Source: Pseudomonas sp. DY-1
GTDB taxonomy: Bacteria; Pseudomonadota; Gammaproteobacteria; Pseudomonadales; Pseudomonadaceae
Length of the DNA stretch: 64,000 nucleotides
Direction: 5' to 3'
NCBI RefSeq assembly: GCF_003626975.1
Contig: NZ_CP032616.1
Location: 1,984,001-2,048,000, forward strand
The translations under genes and the position numbers were made by a program. Shown here piece after piece: positions 56,839-64,000 of the stretch (position 1 is the stretch's first letter; the number at the start of each line of letters is the position of its first letter). A model generated the notes under the pieces. The model was given only the letters and a program-made list of their open reading frames with translations. It ran no database searches and had not been told where the DNA came from.

Positions 56839-56879
56839 GAGCCCTTCCACTCCGGTAACCCGCGGAGCAGAAAGGGCTC
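56839..56879 (-). other. Hairpin in front of cvpA
   Basis: GAGCCCTT (56839-56846) pairs with AAGGGCTC (56872-56879), with an inner CTCCG / CGGAG stem. It lies between dedD and cvpA. A TAAAAT sequence follows toward cvpA, so it may end the upstream transcript or be part of the cvpA promoter region. Confidence 0.4.
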
Positions 56880-56894
56880 GATTAACCTGCTCTA

Positions 56895-57569
56895 TCAGGT
56901 CTTTTCCGGCTGGAAACGGACGATGAAGCCGTTCAGCTTCTGCTGACGGGAGAGCTGGTCGCGCAGGCGATTGGCCTCGGCACGCTCGATTACCGGGCCG
57001 ACGAACACTCGGTTCATGCCCTCCACGCTGCGGATGTAGGCGTTATAGCCCTGGGTACGCAGGTTCTTCTGCAGGTTCTCGGCACTGGCGCGACTGGACA
57101 GGCTGGCGAGCTGGATCGACCAACTGACCGGCAAGCCATTGAGATCCAGACGCTTCTCTTCGGCCTTGACCGCCGCAATGGGAGCAGCCGGCACGGGCAC
57201 CGGTGTCTTAGCCTGAGCTGGTGCCGCAGGTTGCGGCTGCGCAGGAACCGGAACGGCAGGTGCGGTCGGTTGGGCGGGCGCTGTCGGTGCGGCCTCCTCG
57301 GCCGGAGGCATAGCCGAAGCGAGTGCGTCGTCGACAGGCTCCAGCGGCGGCACAGGCTCCTGAGGCAGAGCTTGCGGCTCCGGCACCTGGACCTGCTCGA
57401 GCTCCACCGGCGGCATTTCCGGCGCCTTCGGCATGGGCGGAGCCTCGACCACCACCTGGCGCATCTCGTCCTCGCGACTGAACAGCATGGGCAGGAAGAT
57501 CACCGCCAGCGCCACCAGCACCAGAGCGCCGACGATACGTTGCTTGAGTCCCTTGTCCATTACAGCCAT
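56895..57569 (-). CDS. dedD: DedD-like SPOR-domain cell-division protein
   Basis: This 224-residue protein has a short cytoplasmic N-terminus, one membrane helix (about residues 11-28), a long Pro/Ala/Val-rich linker (about 45-140) and a C-terminal SPOR domain (about 148-222) that binds denuded septal peptidoglycan. The layout and the position after folC fit DedD. The ATG lies 5 bp after the folC stop. Confidence 0.88.
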   Translation of the reverse strand: MAVMDKGLKQRIVGALVLVALAVIFLPMLFSREDEMRQVVVEAPPMPKAPEMPPVELEQVQVPEPQALPQEPVPPLEPVDDALASAMPPAEEAAPTAPAQPTAPAVPVPAQPQPAAPAQAKTPVPVPAAPIAAVKAEEKRLDLNGLPVSWSIQLASLSSRASAENLQKNLRTQGYNAYIRSVEGMNRVFVGPVIERAEANRLRDQLSRQQKLNGFIVRFQPEKT

Positions 57570-57574
57570 TTCCC

Positions 57575-58861
57575 CTACTCCCCCGCTGCTTGGTTATCCA
57601 GCCAGCTCAGCGCCTCAGCCACACTGTAGAACGAACCGAACACCAGAATCTCGTCGTCCGGTGACGCCCGCTCACACTGCGCCTCGAGAGCTGCGGCGAT
57701 ATTTTCGTGGACACTGACGCTTGCGTGAAGGTTCGTCAATGCCGCCTGCAGTTCCGATGCGGGACGGCTACGCGGGGTGGGCAATGGCGCCACAGCCCAG
57801 TGGGCCAGTCGCGCGCTCAGGGGGCCAAGAACGCCGGGAAGATCCTTGTCGGAAAGCAGACCGAAAACAGCCAGGTGGTTGCCGGCAACCGGGCGGGCAG
57901 CGAGGCGTGCCGCCAAGTACTCGGCCGCATGGGGGTTATGACCGACATCCAGCAGCAGGGAAACCCTCTTGCCGTGCCAGTCGAGGTTGCGGCGATCCAG
58001 TCTTCCGGTGACCCGCGTACCGATCAGCGCGGCCTGGAGGGCTTCCGGCTGCCAGGGCATGCCCAGCAGCGCATAGGCCTGAAGTGCCAGAGCGGCGTTT
58101 TCCATAGGCAAGTCGAGCAGAGGCAGATCATGCAGTTCCAGCACCTGCCCGGAAGCGCAGGTACCACGCCAGTGCCAACCGCCATCGCCCTGCGCCAGGT
58201 CGAATTCTCTTCCGCGCAAGAACAGCGGCGCGGCAAGCGCATGCGCCTGGTCCAACAGCGGTTGAGGCGGGTCCAGATCGCCACACAGGGCCGGCTTGCC
58301 CGCGCGGAAAATGCCTGCTTTCTCGAAGGCCACGCTTTCCCGTGTGTCGCCGAGCCAGTCCGCGTGATCCAGGCCGATGCTGGTCACCAGAGCGAGATCG
58401 GCATCCACCAGATTCACTGCGTCCAGGCGACCGCCAAGGCCAACTTCCAACACCACGGCATCGAGGCTTGCATGCTGGAACAACCAAAAGGCTGCCAGGG
58501 TGCCCATTTCGAAATAAGTAAGAGAGATTTCGCCGCGCGCGGCTTCTACCGCGGCGAACGCATTGCAGAGCGCCTGATCGGTAGCCTCCTGGCCGTTCAA
58601 CTGGACGCGCTCGTTGTAACGCAGCAAGTGCGGCGAGCTGTACACACCAACCCTGAGCCCTTGAGCGCGCAATAGCGCGGCCAGGAAAGCGCAAGTGGAA
58701 CCCTTGCCGTTAGTGCCGGTGACCGTGATCACTTTCGGAGCCGGCCGGGTCAGGCCCAGCCGTTCGGCAACTTCGCGGCTACGCTCCAACCCCATGTCAA
58801 TGGCTGTGGGGTGGAGCTGTTCAAGATAGGAAAGCCAGTCGGCAAGGGTTTTCTGGGTCAT
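57575..58861 (-). CDS. folC: Folylpolyglutamate synthase / dihydrofolate synthase
   Basis: This 428-residue ATP-dependent ligase adds glutamate to dihydropteroate and folates. The P-loop GTNGKGST is at 49-56. The Mur-ligase-like central domain and C-terminal Rossmann domain ([11 protein letters not shown] near 310) are present. It overlaps accD by 4 bp. Confidence 0.95.
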   Translation of the reverse strand: MTQKTLADWLSYLEQLHPTAIDMGLERSREVAERLGLTRPAPKVITVTGTNGKGSTCAFLAALLRAQGLRVGVYSSPHLLRYNERVQLNGQEATDQALCNAFAAVEAARGEISLTYFEMGTLAAFWLFQHASLDAVVLEVGLGGRLDAVNLVDADLALVTSIGLDHADWLGDTRESVAFEKAGIFRAGKPALCGDLDPPQPLLDQAHALAAPLFLRGREFDLAQGDGGWHWRGTCASGQVLELHDLPLLDLPMENAALALQAYALLGMPWQPEALQAALIGTRVTGRLDRRNLDWHGKRVSLLLDVGHNPHAAEYLAARLAARPVAGNHLAVFGLLSDKDLPGVLGPLSARLAHWAVAPLPTPRSRPASELQAALTNLHASVSVHENIAAALEAQCERASPDDEILVFGSFYSVAEALSWLDNQAAGE

Positions 58862-59730
58862 GCGATAGCCGGGGAAGGTAGACGCAGCATCTGCGCCAGC
58901 AGCCGACCAAGGCGCTCTCGCAGCTCTGCGCGTGGGATGATCATGTCGATGGCGCCGTGCTCCAGCAGGAACTCGCTGCGCTGGAAGCCTTCCGGCAGCT
59001 TCTCGCGCACGGTCTGCTCGATCACGCGCGGACCGGCAAAGCCGATCAGGGCGCGCGGCTCGCCGACGATCACGTCGCCAAGCATCGCCAGACTGGCCGA
59101 AACGCCACCGTAGACCGGGTCGGTCAGTACGGAAATGAAGGGGATGCCCTCTTCACGCAGGCGGGCCAGGACTGCGGAGGTCTTGGCCATCTGCATCAGA
59201 GAAATCAGGGCTTCCTGCATCCGCGCACCACCGGAGGCGGAGAAGCAGACCAGCGGGCAACGCTTTTCCAGGGCAACGTTGGCGGCGCGAACAAAGCGCT
59301 CACCGACGACGGCCCCCATCGAGCCCCCCATGAAGGAAAACTCGAAGGCGCAAGCCACGATCGGCATCTTGTGCAGGGTGCCGCTCATCGCAATCAGCGC
59401 ATCTTTCTCGCCGGTATCTTTCTGGGCGGCTACCAGGCGGTCCTTGTACTTCTTGCTGTCACGGAACTTCAGGCGATCTACCGGTTCCAGGTCAGCCCCG
59501 ATCTCTTCGCGACCTTCCGGGTCCAGGAAGATGTTCAGGCGAGTGCGCGCGTCGATGCGCATGTGGTGGTTGCACTTAGGGCAGACGTCCAGCGTCTTTT
59601 CCAGCTCGGGCTTGTAAAGCACCGCCTCGCAGGACGGGCACTTGTGCCAGAGGCCTTCCGGAACGGAGCTCTTCTTCACCTCAGAACGCATGATCGAAGG
59701 GATCAGCTTGTCTACCAGCCAGTTGCTCAT
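58858..59730 (-). CDS. accD: Acetyl-CoA carboxylase beta subunit
   Basis: This 290-residue carboxyltransferase subunit makes malonyl-CoA for fatty acid synthesis with AccA. The zinc ribbon CPSC (31, 34) and CPKC (50, 53) is intact, followed by the crotonase-like carboxyltransferase domain with [12 protein letters not shown] near 165. The length is typical. Confidence 0.96.
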   Translation of the reverse strand: MSNWLVDKLIPSIMRSEVKKSSVPEGLWHKCPSCEAVLYKPELEKTLDVCPKCNHHMRIDARTRLNIFLDPEGREEIGADLEPVDRLKFRDSKKYKDRLVAAQKDTGEKDALIAMSGTLHKMPIVACAFEFSFMGGSMGAVVGERFVRAANVALEKRCPLVCFSASGGARMQEALISLMQMAKTSAVLARLREEGIPFISVLTDPVYGGVSASLAMLGDVIVGEPRALIGFAGPRVIEQTVREKLPEGFQRSEFLLEHGAIDMIIPRAELRERLGRLLAQMLRLPSPAIA

Positions 59731-59767
59731 GCTCTAGTTCTCCACAGCTTTCAGGCCCGAACACGCG

Positions 59768-60031
59768 CTAGCGGTTCATAGCCCCGCGCATGTCCTTGAG
59801 CGAATTCATGGTTGCGACCCCGGCACTCAGCATGTAACCGGGGATCACCCTGGTGATGGCCTCACCACCACCCTCTAAAAAAACAGGCCCGATCGACGCA
59901 GCCTTGCCGCGTGACCCGACAGGCTTCGCCTGACTGGGCAACTCGGTTATGGACGGCAGCGACGCGCTGTCCGTCACATATGCAGGAGACGCGCCAGCAA
60001 GCAAATACGCGAAATCTTCCGCGATCTGCAT
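59768..60031 (-). CDS. Uncharacterised 87-residue protein between trpF and accD
   Basis: The frame starts with ATG 60031, 1 bp after the trpF stop (TGACATG), and ends 37 bp before accD, so translational coupling is likely. The product begins MQIAEDFAYLLAGASPAYV, has a polar middle (SITELPSQAKPVGSRG) and a C-terminal amphipathic part (VFLEGGGEAITRVIPGYML). There is no signal peptide and no clear family. Codon use resembles the neighbours, and without the ORF there would be an unusual 300-bp gap in a tight operon. Confidence 0.5.
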   Translation of the reverse strand: MQIAEDFAYLLAGASPAYVTDSASLPSITELPSQAKPVGSRGKAASIGPVFLEGGGEAITRVIPGYMLSAGVATMNSLKDMRGAMNR

Positions 60032-60032
60032 G

Positions 60033-60650
60033 TCAGGCACGTGCCCGTTGGATGAAGGCTTGAATCTTTGCTGCGTCCTTGATGCCCTTGCTGGCCTCGA
60101 CGCCACCGCTGACATCCACGGCATAAGGGCAAACCTGGCGCACCGCTTCGCCGATATTCTCGGGGGTCAGACCGCCAGCGAGAATCACCGGCTTTGCCGC
60201 ATTCCGGGGCACCAGGCTCCAGTCAAAGGCTTCGCCGGTGCCACCAGGGATGCCCGCGACATAGGTGTCGAGCAGAACACCGGATGCGTCGGGGTAGCGT
60301 GCGATCGCCGCCGCAACATCATCACCCGGCTTGACCCGCAGCGCCTTGATGTAGGGGCGACCGTAGCCCGCGCAGTCCGCCGGGCTTTCATCTCCGTGGA
60401 ACTGCAACAGGTCAAGGGACACCACTTCCAGCAACTGCTTCAGCTCAGCCCGCGGCATGTCGACGAAGAGCCCGACAGTAGTCACGAATGGCGGCAGCGC
60501 AGCGATGATGGCACCCGCCTGGGCAGAAGTTACGGCGCGCGGACTCTTGGCGTAGAACACAAAACCTATGGCATCCGCCCCGGCAGCAACCGCAGCCAGG
60601 GCGTCCTCGATTCGGGTAATACCGCAGATTTTGATGCGAACGGCTGACAA
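60033..60650 (-). CDS. trpF: Phosphoribosylanthranilate isomerase
   Basis: This 205-residue TIM-barrel enzyme performs the third step of tryptophan synthesis. It has catalytic Cys in KICGIT (residue 9), Asp in LLDTYV and phosphate-binding [15 protein letters not shown]. The start is TTG at 60650 with CAGGTG upstream, and no ATG fits the conserved N-terminus. Confidence 0.95.
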   Translation of the reverse strand: MSAVRIKICGITRIEDALAAVAAGADAIGFVFYAKSPRAVTSAQAGAIIAALPPFVTTVGLFVDMPRAELKQLLEVVSLDLLQFHGDESPADCAGYGRPYIKALRVKPGDDVAAAIARYPDASGVLLDTYVAGIPGGTGEAFDWSLVPRNAAKPVILAGGLTPENIGEAVRQVCPYAVDVSGGVEASKGIKDAAKIQAFIQRARA

Positions 60651-60706
60651 GATGCGGGCACCTGAAGGCTAAAGACCACGGATGTTAGCAAAGGCCTGAC
60701 GCAGCG

Positions 60707-61564
60707 TCAGCCCGCGCAATCCGGCAAACCGGAAAGAAAGTGCGGCCCCAGGTAACGCTGGGGGAGCTCGAACTCTTCGGGGTACTCGACACGCACCAGA
60801 TAGAGCCCATAGGGATGCGCTGTCACGCCGCCCTCCCGACGGATCCGCCCCTCCAGCACCTGCTCCGCCCACTCCGCCGGCTGCTCGCCGGCACCGATGG
60901 TCATCAGCACCCCGGCGATATTGCGCACCATGTGGTGGAGGAATGCATTGGCGCGGATATCGAGCACGATCAGGCGTCCGTGCTCAATCAGCTCAAGGTG
61001 ATGCACCGTCTTGATCGGCGATTTCGCCTGGCACTGTCTGGCGCGAAACGCACTGAAGTCATGGGTTCCCACCAGGCAGCGCGAAGCCTCGCGCATACGC
61101 TGGACATCCAGGGGGCGGTGGTTCCAGGTCACTTCCTCAGCCATGTGCGCCGGACGAATCTCGTCGTTGTAGATCACATAGCGATAGCGCCGGGCCATGG
61201 CGCTGAAGCGGGCATCGAAATTCTTCGGCATCTCCCGCGCCCAGGTAACACTGATATCCGGCGGCAGGTTCGCGTTAGCCCCCATCACCCAGGAGAGCGC
61301 AGACCTCGAGACGGGTGTATCGAAGTGCACGACCTGGCCACTGGCATGAACCATGGCGTCGGTACGTCCGGCGCAGGAGAGTGTCACCGGGGCACCACCC
61401 GCCACACGGCAAAGGGCTTTCTCCAGCGCGCCCTGGATAGAAGGAACCCCGTCGATCTGGCGCTGGAAGCCGCGATATCGCGAACCCTTGTATTCAACGC
61501 CAAGGGCAATTCTGTAAATGCCAGCGGCAGCCGAATTGGCTGCCGGAGAATCTTTATCAATCAA
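60707..61564 (-). CDS. truA: tRNA pseudouridine(38-40) synthase
   Basis: This 285-residue enzyme isomerises uridines 38-40 in the anticodon stem-loop. Catalytic Asp69 lies in CAGRTDAMVHASGQ. No ATG lies near the conserved start. TTG 61564 has AAAGG 9 nt upstream and gives the usual length. TTG 61591 would add nine residues but lies almost at the predicted transcription start (TATAAT at 61600-61605). The codons at the N-terminus are more AT-rich than the rest. Confidence 0.92.
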   Translation of the reverse strand: MIDKDSPAANSAAAGIYRIALGVEYKGSRYRGFQRQIDGVPSIQGALEKALCRVAGGAPVTLSCAGRTDAMVHASGQVVHFDTPVSRSALSWVMGANANLPPDISVTWAREMPKNFDARFSAMARRYRYVIYNDEIRPAHMAEEVTWNHRPLDVQRMREASRCLVGTHDFSAFRARQCQAKSPIKTVHHLELIEHGRLIVLDIRANAFLHHMVRNIAGVLMTIGAGEQPAEWAEQVLEGRIRREGGVTAHPYGLYLVRVEYPEEFELPQRYLGPHFLSGLPDCAG

Positions 61565-61590
61565 GGACTTATAGCCTTTTCGTTTCCACA

Positions 61591-61630
61591 ACGGCGCAAA
61601 TTATACCGGGCTGGAGGCTTAGTGCCACGC
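61591..61630 (-). promoter_or_regulatory. Probable truA-operon promoter
   Basis: A consensus -10 box TATAAT lies at 61600-61605 on the minus strand, placing transcription start near 61593. The -35 region (GTGGCA or TGGCAC near 61622-61628) is poor. It could serve the truA-trpF-accD-folC genes. Confidence 0.5.
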
Positions 61631-61991
61631 GGGGCCCGGTTTTAGTTGCGGAAACGATTTTGAGGGCATTTCTGCCACAGCCCGCAGCCTTTCCTATATA
61701 TAAAGGAAGGGCCCGCTGACTTCCAGTAATGCAGCAGTAGCGTAACGACGACGCTGCAGCGCCCGCCCTGCCTAACTTCGAGATCGAAACTGTCTAAAAC
61801 GAAATGCCGAGATAGCGCCCCGGAGAGCCAGTATTTCCGGGATCAGTCGAGTTAGTTTTAGACAGCCTTTCCCGTCCGTTCTGGGCACTGACCTCCCCCC
61901 TACGCTACTCTATTCGTCCACGGAACACAGACCATGTGCGGGCCATTGAAGTGCTCTGGCACATCGGCGGCCGCCAGGAGCTAGACCAGAG
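61631..61991. other. Gene-free stretch with a 76-bp inverted-repeat element
   Basis: At 61790-61865 the perfect 11-bp arms CTGTCTAAAAC and GTTTTAGACAG enclose 54 bp that contain a second pair, CCCGGA / TCCGGG. The element begins and ends like a small non-autonomous mobile unit, but no target duplication is visible. A short hairpin around TATATATA lies near 61693-61710. No convincing gene is seen. Confidence 0.45.
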
Positions 61992-62303
61992 ATGCGTACA
62001 AAAACGCGGCATGGAGCCCCTGTTGGCCCCGTCCCAAGCAGGACACTAGTCAAGCACCTCCAAAGTTGGCTCGCGGCTCTTGAAGGCGAGCATGAAGACG
62101 AGGCATGCAGCAGCTCAAAAGCTCATATAACGAAGCAACTGAAAAGACTTAAGTGCCCCCACGATCCAACTGCTGACTTCAAAACACTGCTAAGAATGCT
62201 AATTGATCGACTGTATGAGGAAAGGGCTAGGTGGGGGATAGACGAGGCCGAAGAGGACGCTCGCGAGGCTGCGGAATACGCGGCCAATCCAGACCTATTG
62301 TAG
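61992..62303 (+). CDS. Orphan 103-residue protein, possibly acquired
   Basis: This small soluble, acidic protein has Cys and Lys clusters in the middle (HITKQLKRLKCPHD) and a helical C-terminus (EEDAREAAEYAANPDLL). AGGAG at 61976-61980 precedes ATG 61992 by 11 nt. Codons such as ATA, AGA and CTT and a lower GC content set it apart from neighbouring genes, a sign of transfer. I do not recognise the family. Confidence 0.55.
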   Translation: MRTKTRHGAPVGPVPSRTLVKHLQSWLAALEGEHEDEACSSSKAHITKQLKRLKCPHDPTADFKTLLRMLIDRLYEERARWGIDEAEEDAREAAEYAANPDLL

Positions 62304-62346
62304 AGATTGATGGCCCTGATCTGAGACCTTCGCGTCAGCAGGACAG

Positions 62347-62475
62347 TTATTGGCACGCCTGCTGCGCCGCCACCAGCTCCCGCTCGTAGCCGAGCCGTTG
62401 CCGCCCAACCACCAGCAGCGATTTCACCTTCACCTGCCGGCTGTCATTCTTCTTCGGGCCGGATCGAGCGGGCAT
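62347..62475 (-). CDS. 42-residue basic protein
   Basis: This short frame encodes a basic N-terminus (MPARSGPKKNDSRQVKVKS) and a helix with LGYERELVAAQQACQ. It starts 10 bp after the stop of the 93-residue gene, with GAAGGG directly before the ATG (spacing rather short). The protein-like composition and tandem position support it. The function is unknown. Confidence 0.4.
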   Translation of the reverse strand: MPARSGPKKNDSRQVKVKSLLVVGRQRLGYERELVAAQQACQ

Positions 62476-62485
62476 TTCCCTTCGT

Positions 62486-62767
62486 CTACTTTAGGGCGCT
62501 GCTCTCCTCCACTGCGAGCAGCAGCGGGACCTCCTCTCCCCTTAAAGCGCGAATCTCGACCAGGAGCTGGTCGACTGTCTCCTCGAGCGGCTCTTTCCCC
62601 GTTAACGATTGCTTTGCGATCCCGGTGATCCACCAGCTCTCCCCCGTTGCCGGGTTGTCTATCGCTGCGCCTACTACTCCGTCCGACGCAAATGAGCACT
62701 TGACGATGTGTCCAGGCAGAAGCGCGGAAAGCCTTCCTTGCAACCGGCTGTCCAGTTTGGTTCTCAT
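62486..62767 (-). CDS. Orphan 93-residue protein
   Basis: This small soluble protein starts MRTKLDSRLQGRLSALLPG and holds a beta-rich part with NPATGESWWITGIA (about residues 39-52) and a leucine-rich C-terminal helix. ATG 62767 has GGAG 7 nt upstream. It probably forms a two-gene unit with the 42-residue ORF. No family is recognised. The setting next to lysis-gene remnants suggests a prophage origin. Confidence 0.55.
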   Translation of the reverse strand: MRTKLDSRLQGRLSALLPGHIVKCSFASDGVVGAAIDNPATGESWWITGIAKQSLTGKEPLEETVDQLLVEIRALRGEEVPLLLAVEESSALK

Positions 62768-62949
62768 GGGATCACTCCAAGGCAGGGCCGGTCAGTTCCA
62801 TGACCATTCGAGAGATTGATTTAACTCCGCACGCCCTGGAACGTCCGTTCGATACCGTACCTATCGACGCTTTTCTAGGTCTTCCAGCTGGCATCAACAA
62901 CGCCGGAACGACTCTCCGGAGCTACTGGATCCAGTGGACGTGGTGCTGA

Positions 62950-63197
62950 CTGAATAGCCCCAGCCATCCACCTGTCACCTACAAACGTGCAGGTATACAT
63001 ACAGACCTATGCTCCCCTTGTGCCCTTGCTCATGAGGGCACTGAGCCAGTCAGCTTTGAATCGGCCCAGCCCGAACCTGGCTGGCTCTTTTCGCTGGAAC
63101 ACTTCTGCCGCGGTACCTGCTCGCTATCGCGGCAATTTCTTGCATCTCATCGCGCACCCGAGCCGTACCGCTGGCCTGCCTTGAATCGGAGTATGCT
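62950..63197. other. Gene-free stretch before the RNA candidate
   Basis: No convincing gene. A short CCAGCC / GGCTGG hairpin followed by CTCTTTT lies near 63065-63090 and could be a weak plus-strand terminator. Confidence 0.35.
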
Positions 63198-63325
63198 GAA
63201 GGCGTCCCCTTAGAGGGACGAAGGCTGCGCATCTTCTGGGGAAGCCCCCTGACGCAGCCGCCCCATAAAGAACAAAAACACGACTGCCGCCATGCCCCTT
63301 CCCCATCGACATGGCGGCTTTTCTG
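63198..63325 (+). ncRNA. Candidate structured small RNA with terminator
   Basis: Three consecutive hairpins are visible on the plus strand: CGTCCC / GGGACG (63203-63220); GGCTGCG / CGCAGCC (63223-63259) with inner GGGG-AAG-CCCC; and GCCGCCATG / CATGGCGGC (63286-63318) followed by TTTTCTGTT. The single-stranded linker near 63267-63280 is A-rich (AAAGAACAAAAACA), of the kind bound by Hfq. A TATGCT box at 63192-63197 places a start at the first hairpin, but no -35 box is clear. The last hairpin could instead end the minus-strand lysis gene. Confidence 0.4.
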
Positions 63326-63326
63326 T

Positions 63327-63737
63327 TCACCTTCCTCTCAATCGACCATAGGCAACTTCACAGGCCTTCCCCGCTGTTCCTCGCTCGTCGGCTTCGGCAG
63401 CATAGAATCCAGCAGCCTCTCCAATCCGGCCGAGCAGGTCGGCTCGCATTCGGGCCTCGACTTCGGCTGCCTGGCTGAGTTGGGCAGTAAAGGAATTGCC
63501 GCAGGCGCGACTCCTTCGCTCAGCCTCGTCGAATCGCTGCTGCAGCCGCTGGAGAGCATCGCCAGCCCGAGCAGCATCGACCCGAGCCACTTCCAATTTC
63601 CCTTCTGCTTCATTCCCCACCTCATCCACCGCCTTCTGGCGACGCTGTTCTTCAGTTCTGGACTGGGCATCGGCGCGCCGATCGCGCTCCGAGACCTCCA
63701 GCCGGTAAGCCGAAGGCGCCCGCCGGGCCGCCAGCAT
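63327..63737 (-). CDS. DUF2514-like phage lysis protein, N-terminally truncated
   Basis: This 136-residue helical protein has EEQRRQKAVDEV and the C-terminal family pattern YAAEADERGTAGKACEVAY, which resembles DUF2514 proteins of Pseudomonas and related phages, thought to be Rz-like (spanin) lysis factors. Family members start with a membrane helix. Here a TAG lies six codons before ATG 63737, no such helix is present and no ribosome-binding site is seen. The gene is therefore probably a remnant. A second ORF lies wholly inside it in another frame. Confidence 0.6.
   Translation of the reverse strand: MLAARRAPSAYRLEVSERDRRADAQSRTEEQRRQKAVDEVGNEAEGKLEVARVDAARAGDALQRLQQRFDEAERRSRACGNSFTAQLSQAAEVEARMRADLLGRIGEAAGFYAAEADERGTAGKACEVAYGRLRGR
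63338..63613 (-). CDS. Alternative-frame ORF with lipoprotein-like signal inside the DUF2514-like gene
   Basis: The 91-residue frame starts at ATG 63613 after GAGGTGGGGA. It has a basic N-terminus, a hydrophobic stretch (SMLLGLAMLSSG) and a Cys at residue 25 that resembles, but does not fully match, a lipobox (Ser at -3). A Pro-rich tail follows. Rz1 lipoproteins of phages are encoded in just this embedded way. It may also be a chance reading of a high-GC gene. Confidence 0.35.
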   Translation of the reverse strand: MKQKGNWKWLGSMLLGLAMLSSGCSSDSTRLSEGVAPAAIPLLPNSARQPKSRPECEPTCSAGLERLLDSMLPKPTSEEQRGRPVKLPMVD

Positions 63738-63766
63738 GGACCGGGAAGAAGCCTAGTGCGCAGACA

Positions 63767-64000
63767 TCAATCGTCCTCGCACTTCACCTCTTTCTTGTAC
63801 TCATCACGCTTGGCTTCGACCTTGACCCGGCAGGGGCCGTCCCAGTACTCGTCCTTCCACTCTCCACGAGGCCAGGTTCGACCACGCCCATCCGGGCACT
63901 TGACCTCCAGCTTGTAATCGCCCTTGTCCGAGACCTCTTTGACGCGACACGGGCCATCTCGGTACTCGTCCTCCCACTTATCGCCGGCAATGACCTGACC
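63767..64000 (-). CDS. C-terminal part of a protein with DEY-DGPCRVK repeats
   Basis: The frame is open to the window edge and ends at TGA 63769-63767, so the last 77 residues are seen. Two repeats share the pattern W-x-DEY-x-DGPCRVK followed by YK-x-EV-KC, giving regularly spaced cysteines and a highly charged sequence. No family can be named. The repeats suggest a small secreted or envelope protein. The start lies outside the window. Confidence 0.65.
   Translation of the reverse strand, partial: GQVIAGDKWEDEYRDGPCRVKEVSDKGDYKLEVKCPDGRGRTWPRGEWKDEYWDGPCRVKVEAKRDEYKKEVKCEDD

Noticed and set aside
61770..61865. Possible integron attC site (GCCTAAC ... GTTAGTT)
   Set aside because: The right-hand sequence does not fit the core consensus and no integrase or cassette structure is visible.
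61918..62049. Frame containing RAIEVLWHIGGRQELDQ upstream of and overlapping the 103-residue gene
   Set aside because: It has no start codon or ribosome-binding site of its own and no family resemblance. The overlapping gene has both.
62800..62949. 49-codon plus-strand frame ending in a Trp/Cys-rich tail
   Set aside because: It has no ribosome-binding site, no recognisable family and is too short to trust without conservation.

Overview
The window is high-GC, tightly packed chromosomal DNA from a Pseudomonas species (Gammaproteobacteria). The species cannot be fixed from the sequence. From about 0.6 to 61.6 kb the gene order matches, as far as I remember it, the P. aeruginosa PAO1 interval from gdhB to truA: NAD-glutamate dehydrogenase, a MoxR/VWA cluster, DUF1302/DUF1329 genes, pepN, nadK, fadH1, tRNAs, the xcp type II secretion genes, metZ, purF, cvpA, folC, accD, trpF and truA. 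Start codons were chosen from Shine-Dalgarno sequences and gene overlaps. Several genes start with GTG or TTG.

Layout: 0-1.1 kb holds the end of an unidentified gene and a cupin gene with a near-perfect palindrome upstream. 1.2-6.0 kb is gdhB. 6.4-13.3 kb is a six-gene MoxR-DUF58-DUF4381-VWA-VWA/TPR-BatD operon with overlapping junctions. 13.3-13.6 kb holds palindromic repeats and a bidirectional terminator. 13.7-21.0 kb is a DUF1302 - DUF1329 - Ycf48-like - RND permease set, probably an envelope transport system for hydrophobic compounds. 21.5-29.1 kb is housekeeping: pepN, DUF2797, yeaC, a rhomboid protease, a phosphoesterase, nadK and DUF1853. 29.2-32.8 kb holds two paralogous exported proteins, one with added Ig-like repeats, behind a promoter region rich in AAGTT/AACTT words. 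33.3-41.5 kb holds a cyclic-nucleotide/rhodanese protein, a D-cysteine desulfhydrase-like enzyme, a coiled-coil protein, fadH1, a nitrilase-like protein with an AraC-type regulator, and a 28-residue ORF. 41.7-42.1 kb has two tRNA-Asp genes and one tRNA-Val.

42.2-52.5 kb is the complete type II secretion system: xcpR-S-T-U-V-W-X-Y-Z on the minus strand and the divergent xcpP-Q on the plus strand. The two exported paralogues nearby are plausible substrates, but that is only an inference. 52.6-61.6 kb reads truA-trpF-(87-codon ORF)-accD-folC-dedD-cvpA-purF-metZ-SDR on the minus strand. It covers tRNA modification, tryptophan, fatty acid, folate, purine and methionine synthesis.

Beyond truA the expected neighbour (fimV in P. 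aeruginosa) is absent. Instead, 61.6-64.0 kb looks like an accessory or prophage-remnant segment. It has a 76-bp inverted-repeat element, small orphan genes with atypical codons, a possible structured RNA ending in a terminator, a DUF2514-like lysis gene with an alternative-frame lipoprotein-like ORF inside it, and the end of a repeat protein that runs off the window. The least explained observations are the exported paralogue pair, the RNA and lysis remnant, the unusual prepilin cleavage site of XcpV, and several palindromic operators.
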